Assembly (NCBI GenBank): GCA_964469835.1
Contig: CAYYBI010000512.1
Coordinates: forward strand, 1-8,578
Origin: JAOTYV01 sp964469835
Lineage (GTDB): Bacteria > Pseudomonadota > Alphaproteobacteria > UBA8366
DNA length: 8,578 nt
Direction of reading: 5' to 3'
Below, piece after piece: positions 1-6,056 of the stretch (position 1 is its first letter; every line of letters begins with the position of its first letter). The notes beneath the pieces are model-generated. The model did no database searches. It saw only the letters and a program-made list of their open reading frames with translations, and was not told the DNA's origin. Position numbers and translations under genes: made by a program.

Positions 1-210
1 CCCGGGGGGGAGCCGATCCGTCCGACGAAGAAATCCGAAGAACTGTTCGAGCCGTTTGCGGATCTCGTGCTTGGTGTCCGGCGCCCAATGCGCACCGGCG
101 CCGTCGGGCGCGAAGGGATCCGGTGCGGTTGATACGGCGGCCTCCCAGGCCGCACCCCAGGCGGCAGGCCAATCGACGAGACGCATACCGAGACGCGGGC
201 GTCGCCTCAT
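1..210 (-). CDS. Probable second site-specific recombinase, N-terminal fragment (runs off left edge)
   Basis: The reverse strand stays open from an ATG at 210 to the window edge, giving the first 70 residues. The ATG overlaps the TGA of the upstream tyrosine recombinase (ATGA), so translation is probably coupled; no Shine-Dalgarno sequence is visible before it. The fragment begins MRRRPRLGMRLVDWP, and its second half, from about residue 45 (HWAPDTKHEIRKRLEQFFGF), reads like the start of the SAM-like core-binding domain of phage-type integrases. No catalytic residues lie in the visible part. Position in a recombinase operon is the main argument for function; multi-recombinase elements (Tn554, RIT trios, GInt islands) carry such neighbours. 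A later start at Met9 is possible. It could instead be an unrelated accessory protein of the same element. Confidence 0.6.
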   Translation of the reverse strand, partial: MRRRPRLGMRLVDWPAAWGAAWEAAVSTAPDPFAPDGAGAHWAPDTKHEIRKRLEQFFGFLRRTDRLPPG

Positions 211-1919
211 CGGAACAATCCGATCGTGTTGAGCGCCTTGTCGCGTTCCTCGATCAGGAGCTGGAGATAGGCCCGGTTGGCGGCGCGCGAGCGGGGATCG
301 GCGTAGTGCTTGAGGCGTGTCTCGGCGGAACGGTGCCCGAGCTGGCGGCGCATCACCTCGCCGCCCTCGGGATGGCGTTCGCTGTAGAGCATGTCGCCGA
401 AGCTTCGGATCAGGTGCGGCGTGGCATCGATGTCGGCCCAGTCACGCAGAAACCTGCGGTATTGTCCCGAAAGGGTGTGCGGCCGCTTATGCTGTCCGTT
501 GCGTCCCGGGAAGAGCCAGGGTGACGTGTCTTCTGCGAGTTGCGGTCGGTATTCTTCCAGATAGAGATCGAGAAGCGTCACCACGTGGGATGGCAGCTCC
601 TTATGCAGTGTCTCATCGTTCTTCACCTCGGCGCCGGGGATGCGGATCACACAGCGGCCATCGTCCCGCCGAATGAAGTGGCGTTCGAGGTCGAGGGCGA
701 CAAGATTGCCGCAGCGCAATGACGTGGCGAGCAGCAACTCGTGAGCAAGGGCAAGGGCGATGTCGACCGGGTCACGCCGGGTCGGCGTCTTTCTTGCCCG
801 AACCGTTCTCACGACATGCTTCCCGAGCGCCAGCATCCGGTAGACCTCGGTCGGGTTCTCGAACTGGCGTAGACGGGACAGGCGAGTCGATTCGTCGGCC
901 GTCCTGAGGCGGTGCCGGTGGAGCCGTCTGACCAGTTGCGCGAGCGCCGTCAACTCCGCCTCTTCGAATCTGCACGCGCGCCTGGCGATCGTCTGAGCCT
1001 GAACCGCCAGCATCTTTACGTACTCGGTCAGCGGCGCCCCGTGGTCGTTAACATACCAGCGGAGCGCCCGCTCTACGGTCCGTGGGTGGACCAGGCAGTC
1101 GAGCGAGTGCAGGTCCTCGATCGGTATGCCGCTGCGGACAGCGGCCGAGGCAAGAACGCGGAGCCATTGCCGCTGCGTTCTGATCGTGCGCGGACCGAGG
1201 ACGGTATCGGGCGCTGCCGGATCGAACAGATCGCCGGCTTCGCTGTGTATCCTGAAATAATCCTCCATCTCCCCGACCAGCGACGTGGGGAAGGCAGCCC
1301 AGGGAAGGGCCCAGCCGCGGCGGCCTTGGGGACAGGTAAGCGGCTGCAATCCCAGGTCCGGGCAACGCTCGGCGATACGGTTCCAGTTGCGGACCGTCAT
1401 CCGCCAGGTTTGCACGGGATGCTTGATCAGGCCTTCGTCGAGCAACGCCTGGCGATAGGCCTTCGACACCGGATCGTCGACCGCCGCAAGCGGTATCCCA
1501 AGGGCGCAAATATAGCGGAGGAAGCGGGACAGCCCCGACCGCTCATGCCGATCGGTGAGCCGTTCCAGGAGCAACCGGTGTTCGCCGGTCAGCGCGATCC
1601 GGTATTGGCCAAGACCTCCCAGGTCGAGATGCCCGAGCAGGAAGCGGATATTGCTCCGGTCGTTCTGCAGGCTCTTCTTCGAGAGGCCGGTTGCTGCCGG
1701 CGTCAGCCGCTGGAAGAAGGTCCTGAGGATGGGGGCGGCGAAGGGAACCCCGGCGGCTCGTGCGCCGCAGTGCTGCGCCAGCCGCCGGACCGAGGTCAGC
1801 AGCTGTGGCCGGCGCTTCGCGATTAGCGCGTCGGTACTGCTTCTGACGAGGCTCTCGACGTCTGAGAGGCTCGGGATTTGGGCATCGTAGAAGGCGTAAC
1901 GTGTTTGGTGATGGGTCAC
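207..1919 (-). CDS. Tyrosine recombinase (site-specific integrase), ~570 aa
   Basis: This is a DNA strand-exchange enzyme of the tyrosine recombinase family, probably acting on the ends of an integrative element. From the GTG at 1919, the C-terminal catalytic domain (about residues 375-555) has every expected residue: Arg402 (SLRCGNL), Lys433 (EVKND), His502 and Arg505 (HLIR), His529 (LGHRS) and nucleophile Tyr539 (KHYAD). About 370 residues precede it, far more than the ~180 of lambda-type integrases, so it belongs to the long recombinases seen in multi-recombinase elements. A GTG at 1958 would add 13 residues, but it has no ribosome binding site, whereas GAGGA (1930-1934) lies 10 bp before the 1919 GTG; I therefore prefer 1919. 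Its TGA overlaps the next gene's ATG. The small HTH gene lies upstream beyond an AT-rich gap. The family call is firm; the element type and target site are unknown. Confidence 0.93.
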   Translation of the reverse strand: MTHHQTRYAFYDAQIPSLSDVESLVRSSTDALIAKRRPQLLTSVRRLAQHCGARAAGVPFAAPILRTFFQRLTPAATGLSKKSLQNDRSNIRFLLGHLDLGGLGQYRIALTGEHRLLLERLTDRHERSGLSRFLRYICALGIPLAAVDDPVSKAYRQALLDEGLIKHPVQTWRMTVRNWNRIAERCPDLGLQPLTCPQGRRGWALPWAAFPTSLVGEMEDYFRIHSEAGDLFDPAAPDTVLGPRTIRTQRQWLRVLASAAVRSGIPIEDLHSLDCLVHPRTVERALRWYVNDHGAPLTEYVKMLAVQAQTIARRACRFEEAELTALAQLVRRLHRHRLRTADESTRLSRLRQFENPTEVYRMLALGKHVVRTVRARKTPTRRDPVDIALALAHELLLATSLRCGNLVALDLERHFIRRDDGRCVIRIPGAEVKNDETLHKELPSHVVTLLDLYLEEYRPQLAEDTSPWLFPGRNGQHKRPHTLSGQYRRFLRDWADIDATPHLIRSFGDMLYSERHPEGGEVMRRQLGHRSAETRLKHYADPRSRAANRAYLQLLIEERDKALNTIGLFR

Positions 1920-1990
1920 GACATTCGGTTCCTCAGGGTGACAAATAAAGACAAGCACAACTTAGGAAGACATGGCAAGAAAATGTGCGA

Positions 1991-2020
1991 TATTTAGGAA
2001 TATGTGTTGAATGAATACAA
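1991..2020 (-). promoter_or_regulatory. Possible sigma-70-type promoter for the recombinase operon
   Basis: Reading the minus strand, TTGTAT (2020-2015) and TAAATA (1996-1991) are separated by 18 bp, about 70 bp upstream of the preferred recombinase start. The match to consensus is moderate and the surroundings are AT-rich, so chance matches are likely. It lies inside the inverted/direct repeat block, where a bound protein could block it. Confidence 0.25.
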
Positions 2021-2048
2021 TCTTTATTGAGCGAATACATGTTCCTAA
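1994..2048. promoter_or_regulatory. Inverted plus direct repeats between HTH and recombinase genes (candidate operator or recombination site)
   Basis: TTAGGAATATGTGTT (1994-2008) is matched in inverted orientation by AATACATGTTCCTAA (2034-2048), 13 of 15 positions, with a 25 bp centre. Inside it TGAATGAATACA (2008-2019) and TGAGCGAATACA (2028-2039) form a direct repeat offset by exactly 20 bp, about two helical turns. The region is markedly AT-rich next to GC-rich genes and contains no ORF of note. The spacing suits cooperative binding by a small HTH protein such as the one encoded just upstream; a recombinase core site normally has a much shorter centre. The role is inferred; the repeats are directly visible. 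Confidence 0.5.
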
Positions 2049-2101
2049 TCATCGTTATTACTTATTAATACATACGTTTCATGTTTCTCTGCATTGACTT
2101 A

Positions 2102-2302
2102 TCAACCACGGCTTCGGGCGACCAGATCCTGGAAATCGGCAGCAGAAATACGGACAGTGCCGCCGAAGCGGTGTACCCGCAGCTGGCCCGATGCGATCCA
2201 CCTCTGTACCGTGCGGGGCGTTACCTGGAGCGTCTCGGCAATCTGCTTCGGGGTCCACCAGAGGCGGGTTGTCTGGGACGCGTTACGCGCTGCCGGATCC
2301 AT
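2102..2302 (-). CDS. Small helix-turn-helix DNA-binding protein, excisionase/MerR-like
   Basis: This 66-residue protein consists almost entirely of one winged HTH domain of the excisionase-family type (HTH_17-like). WWTPKQIAETLQV (residues 15-27) forms the first helix and turn, TPRTVQRWI (28-36) is the recognition helix, and SGQLRVHRFGGTVRI (38-52) is the wing with its typical G-x-L-x-x-x-R pattern. ADFQDLV (55-61) forms the closing helix. Such proteins bend DNA at attachment sites to direct excision, or act as small repressors. Its place, just ahead of a recombinase operon and next to a repeat block (1994-2048), fits either role. The start ATG lies 5 bp after the stop of the upstream 70-residue gene, and GAGG, at the end of that gene, is about 10 bp ahead of it. 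The domain call is strong; whether it is truly an excisionase is inference. Confidence 0.85.
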   Translation of the reverse strand: MDPAARNASQTTRLWWTPKQIAETLQVTPRTVQRWIASGQLRVHRFGGTVRISAADFQDLVARSRG

Positions 2303-2307
2303 GGATG

Positions 2308-2520
2308 TTAAACCTCGACCGAATCGCGATTGTTTGCGAGCCAGTCGCGCGCGGCGCTGCGCGCCAAAAGGCGGGCCAGAGCGTGCGCCGCCTCGTTCAA
2401 AATGGCATCGGAATCCCTCTGTGCGTCAGGATCCGTGGCCCCGATATGGGGTGCCGTCGCGACGCCTTGCCGGTTCTCACGGGGCGTCTTGACTGGCGAT
2501 TGGTCGTAATCTGGGTCCAC
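2308..2520 (-). CDS. Small hypothetical protein upstream of the HTH gene
   Basis: I do not recognise this 70-residue protein. The first ~35 residues are polar, with many Pro, Asp, Gln and Thr and probably disordered. Residues 37-63 (from SDAILNEAAHALARLL onward) look like one long amphipathic helix with regularly spaced Ala, Leu and Arg. It begins with GTG and has no clear ribosome binding site. Its TAA is 5 bp before the ATG of the HTH gene, and GAGGT near its 3' end can serve as that gene's binding site, which suggests the two are co-transcribed and coupled. Such short helical proteins are common companions of excisionase-like genes in integrative elements, but I cannot assign a role. The tight spacing is the best argument that it is real. 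Confidence 0.55.
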   Translation of the reverse strand: MDPDYDQSPVKTPRENRQGVATAPHIGATDPDAQRDSDAILNEAAHALARLLARSAARDWLANNRDSVEV

Positions 2521-2608
2521 GGGGTGCCGTTACGTCTGTTGTTAACGCGCGCACCGTCTCAAATCGTGAACCGGAAATCTGTGAATTTATTTAGGGGGAG
2601 GTGATCGT

Positions 2609-3463
2609 CTACGGTCGTTTTTTAGCCTTCCGGATAAGGCTGGCGCAGCTGATCCGTGTGGCAGGGGGATAGAGCGGCTTGACGCAGGCATATACGAAAT
2701 CAATGCCTGGATTGATGTTTTGCTGGATCTTGTCGGTCGTTCGGCTCTTCGTTAAATGCATGCTCGCCGTGATCTCTGTGCCGGAATACCGTTCGGCGAT
2801 GCCAATAATCCGCCGCGTGAAGTCAATCAGTTCAGATTGATCGGGGCGGCCAGGCGTTTCTTCCAGGCCTGGAATGTTGCGCGCGGTGCTCACGACAGTC
2901 TTCATCGTCGCCGGGACCGCTTCTTCCAACCAATGCAGCCAACGGGGGCCGGCCTGGTGGGCCAGGCCCGTCTCCAGCATGCCCAAACGCAACGCGTATC
3001 GCACCGGCGGATGTTTCTTGAGCGCGTAACGCAATCGGTTCTTGCCTCTGCCCAACTCCTTCAAGATCGGTCGCCATTCCGGCTTTTTGCTCTTTCCGAG
3101 GAATTGCCAAAATTGATGAATTGGCTTGGATTGCATTCGGTCACGATCAATGGATGCCGCGCGCCGATGCGACGCGTGGGCTTCGCCAATCGCCTCGGAT
3201 ATGGCCTGTGCGGTAGCGGCATTCACATCGCCCATCAGATCCTTCACCCGCCATTCGAGGTCGATGAAGAGCGTTTCTGCGGCCTCAACGATATCGACCC
3301 AGGCAGTGCGAAGGTCATCTTGCGCCGACAAATACGACCCCGCCGGCTCGCCGCCGCGCAGGCGGAGCAATGCCTTAACTATCTGCTTTCCATCAGACAG
3401 CGCGTACAGATCGCCAAAATTGTCGCCAAGGCGACGTTCAAGAATATTGGTGTCCAGAGGCAT
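2609..3463 (-). CDS. Hypothetical protein, 284 aa, possible cargo gene of the integrative module
   Basis: I recognise no family here. The protein is soluble-looking, with no signal peptide or membrane segment. It appears mostly helical: residues 44-102 are rich in Ala, Glu, Asp and Ile (AWVDIVEAAETLFIDLE at 54-70), and a second helical block covers 207-226. A strongly basic stretch at 124-152 (KSKKPEW, LGRGKNRLRYALKKH) and the basic tail RKAKKRP could contact nucleic acid. Trp residues are frequent for its size (54, 71, 119, 130, 175, 178). The ATG at 3463 has no obvious Shine-Dalgarno sequence. It is 88 bp upstream of the small-protein/HTH pair on the same strand, so it may share their transcript or be cargo of the same element. 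Composition like its neighbours and a long uninterrupted frame support a real gene; defence or regulation are only guesses. Confidence 0.75.
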   Translation of the reverse strand: MPLDTNILERRLGDNFGDLYALSDGKQIVKALLRLRGGEPAGSYLSAQDDLRTAWVDIVEAAETLFIDLEWRVKDLMGDVNAATAQAISEAIGEAHASHRRAASIDRDRMQSKPIHQFWQFLGKSKKPEWRPILKELGRGKNRLRYALKKHPPVRYALRLGMLETGLAHQAGPRWLHWLEEAVPATMKTVVSTARNIPGLEETPGRPDQSELIDFTRRIIGIAERYSGTEITASMHLTKSRTTDKIQQNINPGIDFVYACVKPLYPPATRISCASLIRKAKKRP

Positions 3464-3497
3464 GCTGCAAATCTAGCAGAAATTTAACAGCATCATC

Positions 3498-3661
3498 AGC
3501 GGACTCTCCGCTGCTGCAATTTCATGTCTGCTCTCAGGGGAAGAGCGGACATAATCGGCGGCAAAGCGGACATCGTGTTTTGAATGTCCGCTCCTGGGGG
3601 CAAAGCAGACGTCGCTCAGCGGCGGACGGATGTCCGCTAATAGCCATGAGCGGAAGTGAGG
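3498..3661. repeat. Cluster of AGCGGACAT / ATGTCCGCT intergenic repeats
   Basis: About eight copies of one 7-9 bp word occur within 165 bp, in both orientations. AGCGGA-CTC-TCCGCT is at 3498-3512, ATGTCTGCT at 3524, AGCGGACAT at 3544 and 3565, ATGTCCGCT at 3584 and 3630, AGCAGACGT at 3604, and GAGCGGAAGTGA at 3648. The 3565 and 3584 copies form a perfect 9 bp stem with a 10 nt loop. From memory, such degenerate repeats are widespread between genes in Bradyrhizobium-type genomes and generate spurious ORFs on both strands, as here. The rest of the 3464-3812 gap holds a small GCCCT-GTCA-AGGGC hairpin (3661-3674), a short ORF and a possible promoter, treated separately. No real gene is seen inside the cluster. 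Confidence 0.75.
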
Positions 3662-3726
3662 CCCTGTCAAGGGCATATAGATTTATCGGCTGTTCGCCGC
3701 TAAGCTTTCCGATAGGAAGGACACCG

Positions 3727-3774
3727 ATGGAACGTCGTCTCGCCCCTAATCTGACCACTGATTTTGTCGATTAA
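3727..3774 (+). other. 15-codon ORF with good ribosome binding site, possible leader peptide
   Basis: ATG at 3727 is preceded by AGGAAGG with a 6 bp gap, and the frame reads MERRLAPNLTTDFVD before TAA. It ends 38 bp before the channel gene. The putative channel promoter (3764-3791) overlaps its 3' end, so it would have to be made from an upstream transcript. It may equally be a remnant of a longer gene. No attenuator-like codon run is present. Confidence 0.25.
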
Positions 3775-3791
3775 CATGGTGTATTTTTAAT
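3764..3791 (+). promoter_or_regulatory. Candidate sigma-70-type promoter of the channel gene
   Basis: TTGTCG (3764-3769) and TTTAAT (3786-3791) are separated by 16 bp. The -10 matches consensus at five of six positions, the -35 at four. Transcription would start near 3798 and leave a leader of about 15 nt before the ATG at 3813, with AGGG (3802-3805) inside it. Confidence 0.35.
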
Positions 3792-3812
3792 TAGCCCCTG
3801 CAGGGTGTGAGT

Positions 3813-5843
3813 ATGATCGACAGATTGATTAATAGGCTCGTCTTCCTGCTCGAACGCTTCCTCTTACGTGGCGCCTTCTACCAACTATTGTTCATCGCCG
3901 CGCTGATTGTCTTGGTCTCGATCATCTCGGGAATGGTCGTCCACTTCTTTCTGCCTGCAGAATTCAAGGATTACGGTGAGTCAGTTTGGTGGGGGTTACT
4001 GCGACTTAGTGACCCGGGGTATTTGGGCGACGACAAGGGCGCTTTACAGCGCATCGTATCGCTGATTGTCACTGTGCTCGGTTATGTCCTGTTCATGGGA
4101 TCGCTCGTCGCCATTATGACGACTGCGTTGAGCCGCCTGATGAGACGCCTCGAAATGGGCCTTACACCTATCAGCCATAAAGGGCACCTCCTGATCCTCG
4201 GATGGAACAATCGCACCGAAACGATCATAAAAGAATTGCTATTATCCGAAGGCCGCGTCAGGCGTTTCCTCGCCCGTGTCAGAGCGGGCCGTCTCCACAT
4301 AGTGGTGCTGGCGGAAGACATCACCACAACCCTGGTACACGACCTAAAATCCCGGCTGGGTCCGCTTTATGATGAACGCAAAATTACGTTCCGTTCGGGA
4401 AATTCACTACGTGTAGAGCATCTGGCGCGGGCCGACTTTCTTAACGCGTCAGCGATTATTCTTTCTGCCGATGATTTCGCCGGCATCGAACAAGAAGCAC
4501 TTGACGCGCGCACCATTAAGACGTTGCTTTCAATCTCCAACGCAGCACGAAATATCGGCGATGATTCACCCCCACCGCTGACATGTGAAATCTTCGACAC
4601 CCGGCGGACGCCAATCGCGCAGGCGGGCTATCAGGGCGAAATCGAGATTATACCAAGCGCCGCCGTAATTAGTCGCCTGATCGTGCAAAATGTCCGGCAC
4701 AGCGGCCTGTCCTACGTCTATTCGGAATTACTGACGCACGCGTCCGGCAACCAAATCTACATCCGCGATTCGGCCGCGTTGGCTGGTGAATTATTTGAAG
4801 ACATTGCGACGGTCTTTCCCCGCGCCGTGCCACTCGGCGTAATGCGAGTTCAGTCGGGCGGCTTGGTGCCGATGCTCAACCCGCAGCACGGACTGCGGGT
4901 TACAAAGGACGACAAGATTATCTTCATCGCCCAAGACTACGAAAATAGCGAGCCGGCAGGTACACCATCGAGGTTAACGTACCGCGATGCGGCCGAGATT
5001 CCTGTGGATACAGACACGTCTGCAAAGAAGATCCTTTGCTTAGGATGGAGCCATAAGCTTCCTGCTCTATTGTCGGAATTCGCGAGCTATGGCAGCGAAT
5101 CATTTGTGATTGACGTTGTGTCGATGACTTCGGCAACAGAACGTGAGGCTCTTATTGATAGGTTTGCCGTGCCACTCGACAATCTCAATGTCCAGCATAT
5201 CGAGGCAGATTATACGGCGCCGAATGATTTATCCCGTATCCTATCGCAGACCTATGACAACATCCTGTTCTTGGCGAGTGACAGAATGTCGTCGGGTGAG
5301 GAATCCGACGCTCGTACGATCCTTGGATATTTATTGCTAGGCCGGGAGCTGCCCGCAGGGGCGCCTCGACCGAGCGTATTGATCGAGCTGATGGACTCGG
5401 AAAATAAACACCTGTTCGACGAGCGATCGGGAGAGGTGCTAATCAGCCCCGAAATTCTAAGCCATATGCTGACAAGCGTGACGCTCCGGCCCGGCCTACG
5501 GATCATTTTCGAGGAACTATTTACATCGGATGGCGCCGAGATCTTTTTCCGCCCACCGGAATACTATGTCGAACTCGGGCAGGAACTGCGCTTTTGCGAC
5601 CTGCAGAAAGCGATTGCGGCACGAGGCGATATCGCGCTTGGCATATTCCGAGCCGCAACCCCCGACCTCGAAAGTGTCGACCGGCTATCGCTGAATCCGG
5701 TTCGAGACAGCCTTTGGACACTGGCGCCCGGCGATGAGTTGGTTGTCCTAACGACATACGTACGAAGAAATTCTAATCGGCGCGAAGGGCGCGAGGAGGT
5801 GTCGGATGAGGAATCCCGGACGCCTGCCGACAGCTACGTATGA
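3813..5843 (+). CDS. CASTOR/POLLUX-type ion channel with two RCK (TrkA-N-like) domains
   Basis: This is an inner-membrane cation channel gated by cytoplasmic nucleotide/ion-binding domains. Residues 22-46 (YQLLFIAALIVLVSIISGMV) form TM1, 54-70 a re-entrant pore helix and filter (SVWWGLLRLSDPGY), and 81-106 TM2. The filter has DPGY where K+ channels have TVGYG, a feature of the CASTOR/POLLUX/DMI1 group known from plant nuclear envelopes and from uncharacterised bacterial homologues. Two RCK halves follow: the first opens with HLLILGWNNRTETI (125-138), the second with KKILCLGWSHKLPALL (405-420). The tail (650-676) is polar. At 676 residues it has the size of bacterial homologues. ATG 3813 is preferred over GTG 3807 because AGGG ends 7 bp before it. 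It stands alone between repeat clusters and uses nine or more TTA codons. Ion selectivity (K+, Ca2+ or other) cannot be read from the sequence. Confidence 0.85.
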   Translation: MIDRLINRLVFLLERFLLRGAFYQLLFIAALIVLVSIISGMVVHFFLPAEFKDYGESVWWGLLRLSDPGYLGDDKGALQRIVSLIVTVLGYVLFMGSLVAIMTTALSRLMRRLEMGLTPISHKGHLLILGWNNRTETIIKELLLSEGRVRRFLARVRAGRLHIVVLAEDITTTLVHDLKSRLGPLYDERKITFRSGNSLRVEHLARADFLNASAIILSADDFAGIEQEALDARTIKTLLSISNAARNIGDDSPPPLTCEIFDTRRTPIAQAGYQGEIEIIPSAAVISRLIVQNVRHSGLSYVYSELLTHASGNQIYIRDSAALAGELFEDIATVFPRAVPLGVMRVQSGGLVPMLNPQHGLRVTKDDKIIFIAQDYENSEPAGTPSRLTYRDAAEIPVDTDTSAKKILCLGWSHKLPALLSEFASYGSESFVIDVVSMTSATEREALIDRFAVPLDNLNVQHIEADYTAPNDLSRILSQTYDNILFLASDRMSSGEESDARTILGYLLLGRELPAGAPRPSVLIELMDSENKHLFDERSGEVLISPEILSHMLTSVTLRPGLRIIFEELFTSDGAEIFFRPPEYYVELGQELRFCDLQKAIAARGDIALGIFRAATPDLESVDRLSLNPVRDSLWTLAPGDELVVLTTYVRRNSNRREGREEVSDEESRTPADSYV

Positions 5844-5876
5844 CCATGCTTCAATTCCAGACGAAATAGCCGCGAT

Positions 5877-5945
5877 AGCGGACTTCGCCGCTGTGATGTC
5901 TCTTGTTGGAGGTGGAGCGGAAGTGATTTGCACGACGGCAGCGGA
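5877..5945. repeat. Second, degenerate copy of the AGCGGAC repeat, downstream of the channel gene
   Basis: AGCGGACTTCGCCGCT (5877-5892) is an imperfect hairpin. It is followed by ATGTCTCTT (5896) and GAGCGGAAGTGA (5915-5926), then GCAGCGGAC (5937-5945). The order and spacing match the end of the first cluster, where ATGTCCGCT at 3630 is followed 18 bp later by the same 12 bp word GAGCGGAAGTGA at 3648 (19 bp here). Both copies have the same orientation. The rest of the 5844-6056 gap shows no gene and no convincing rho-independent terminator for either convergent gene. Confidence 0.6.
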
Positions 5946-6056
5946 CCGAATCTAGCCAATTTCAGACATTCGAGGCTCTCTATCAACAGAGGCCGCAAGA
6001 TCCAAAAAGTGAAATCCGCGGGCAACGTTTGTGGCGTATCTTTCGTTTGGCGGCGG

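Noticed and set aside
912..1826. 304-codon open frame on the plus strand
   Set aside because: It lies wholly antisense to the tyrosine recombinase, whose catalytic residues are intact; its translation is low-complexity Arg/Pro/Gly-rich and resembles no family. It is a GC-driven shadow.
2597..2606. GGAGGTGATC, an exact complement of the 3' end of 16S rRNA (GATCACCTCC on the minus strand)
   Set aside because: As a ribosome binding site on the plus strand it has no start codon at a useful distance, and the identity to 16S rRNA stops at ten bases, so neither a gene start nor an rRNA fragment or rRNA-targeted attachment site is supported.
2756..3487. 243-codon open frame on the plus strand, opposite the 284-residue gene
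   Set aside because: Both strands are open here and neither protein is recognised, so the choice is less certain. The minus-strand reading has a more natural residue mix and the same direction as the adjacent module; the plus reading is Arg/His/Gln-rich, as expected of an antisense frame.
3473..3774. Several overlapping 64-74 codon frames on both strands in the repeat cluster
   Set aside because: They are made up of translated copies of the AGCGGACAT repeat and have no ribosome binding sites or domain features, so they are repeat-derived and not genes.
5844..6056. Possible bidirectional terminator between the convergent channel and transglycosylase genes
   Set aside because: No stem followed by a T-run was found on either strand; the only hairpin is the GC-rich repeat at 5877-5892, which lacks a U-tract.
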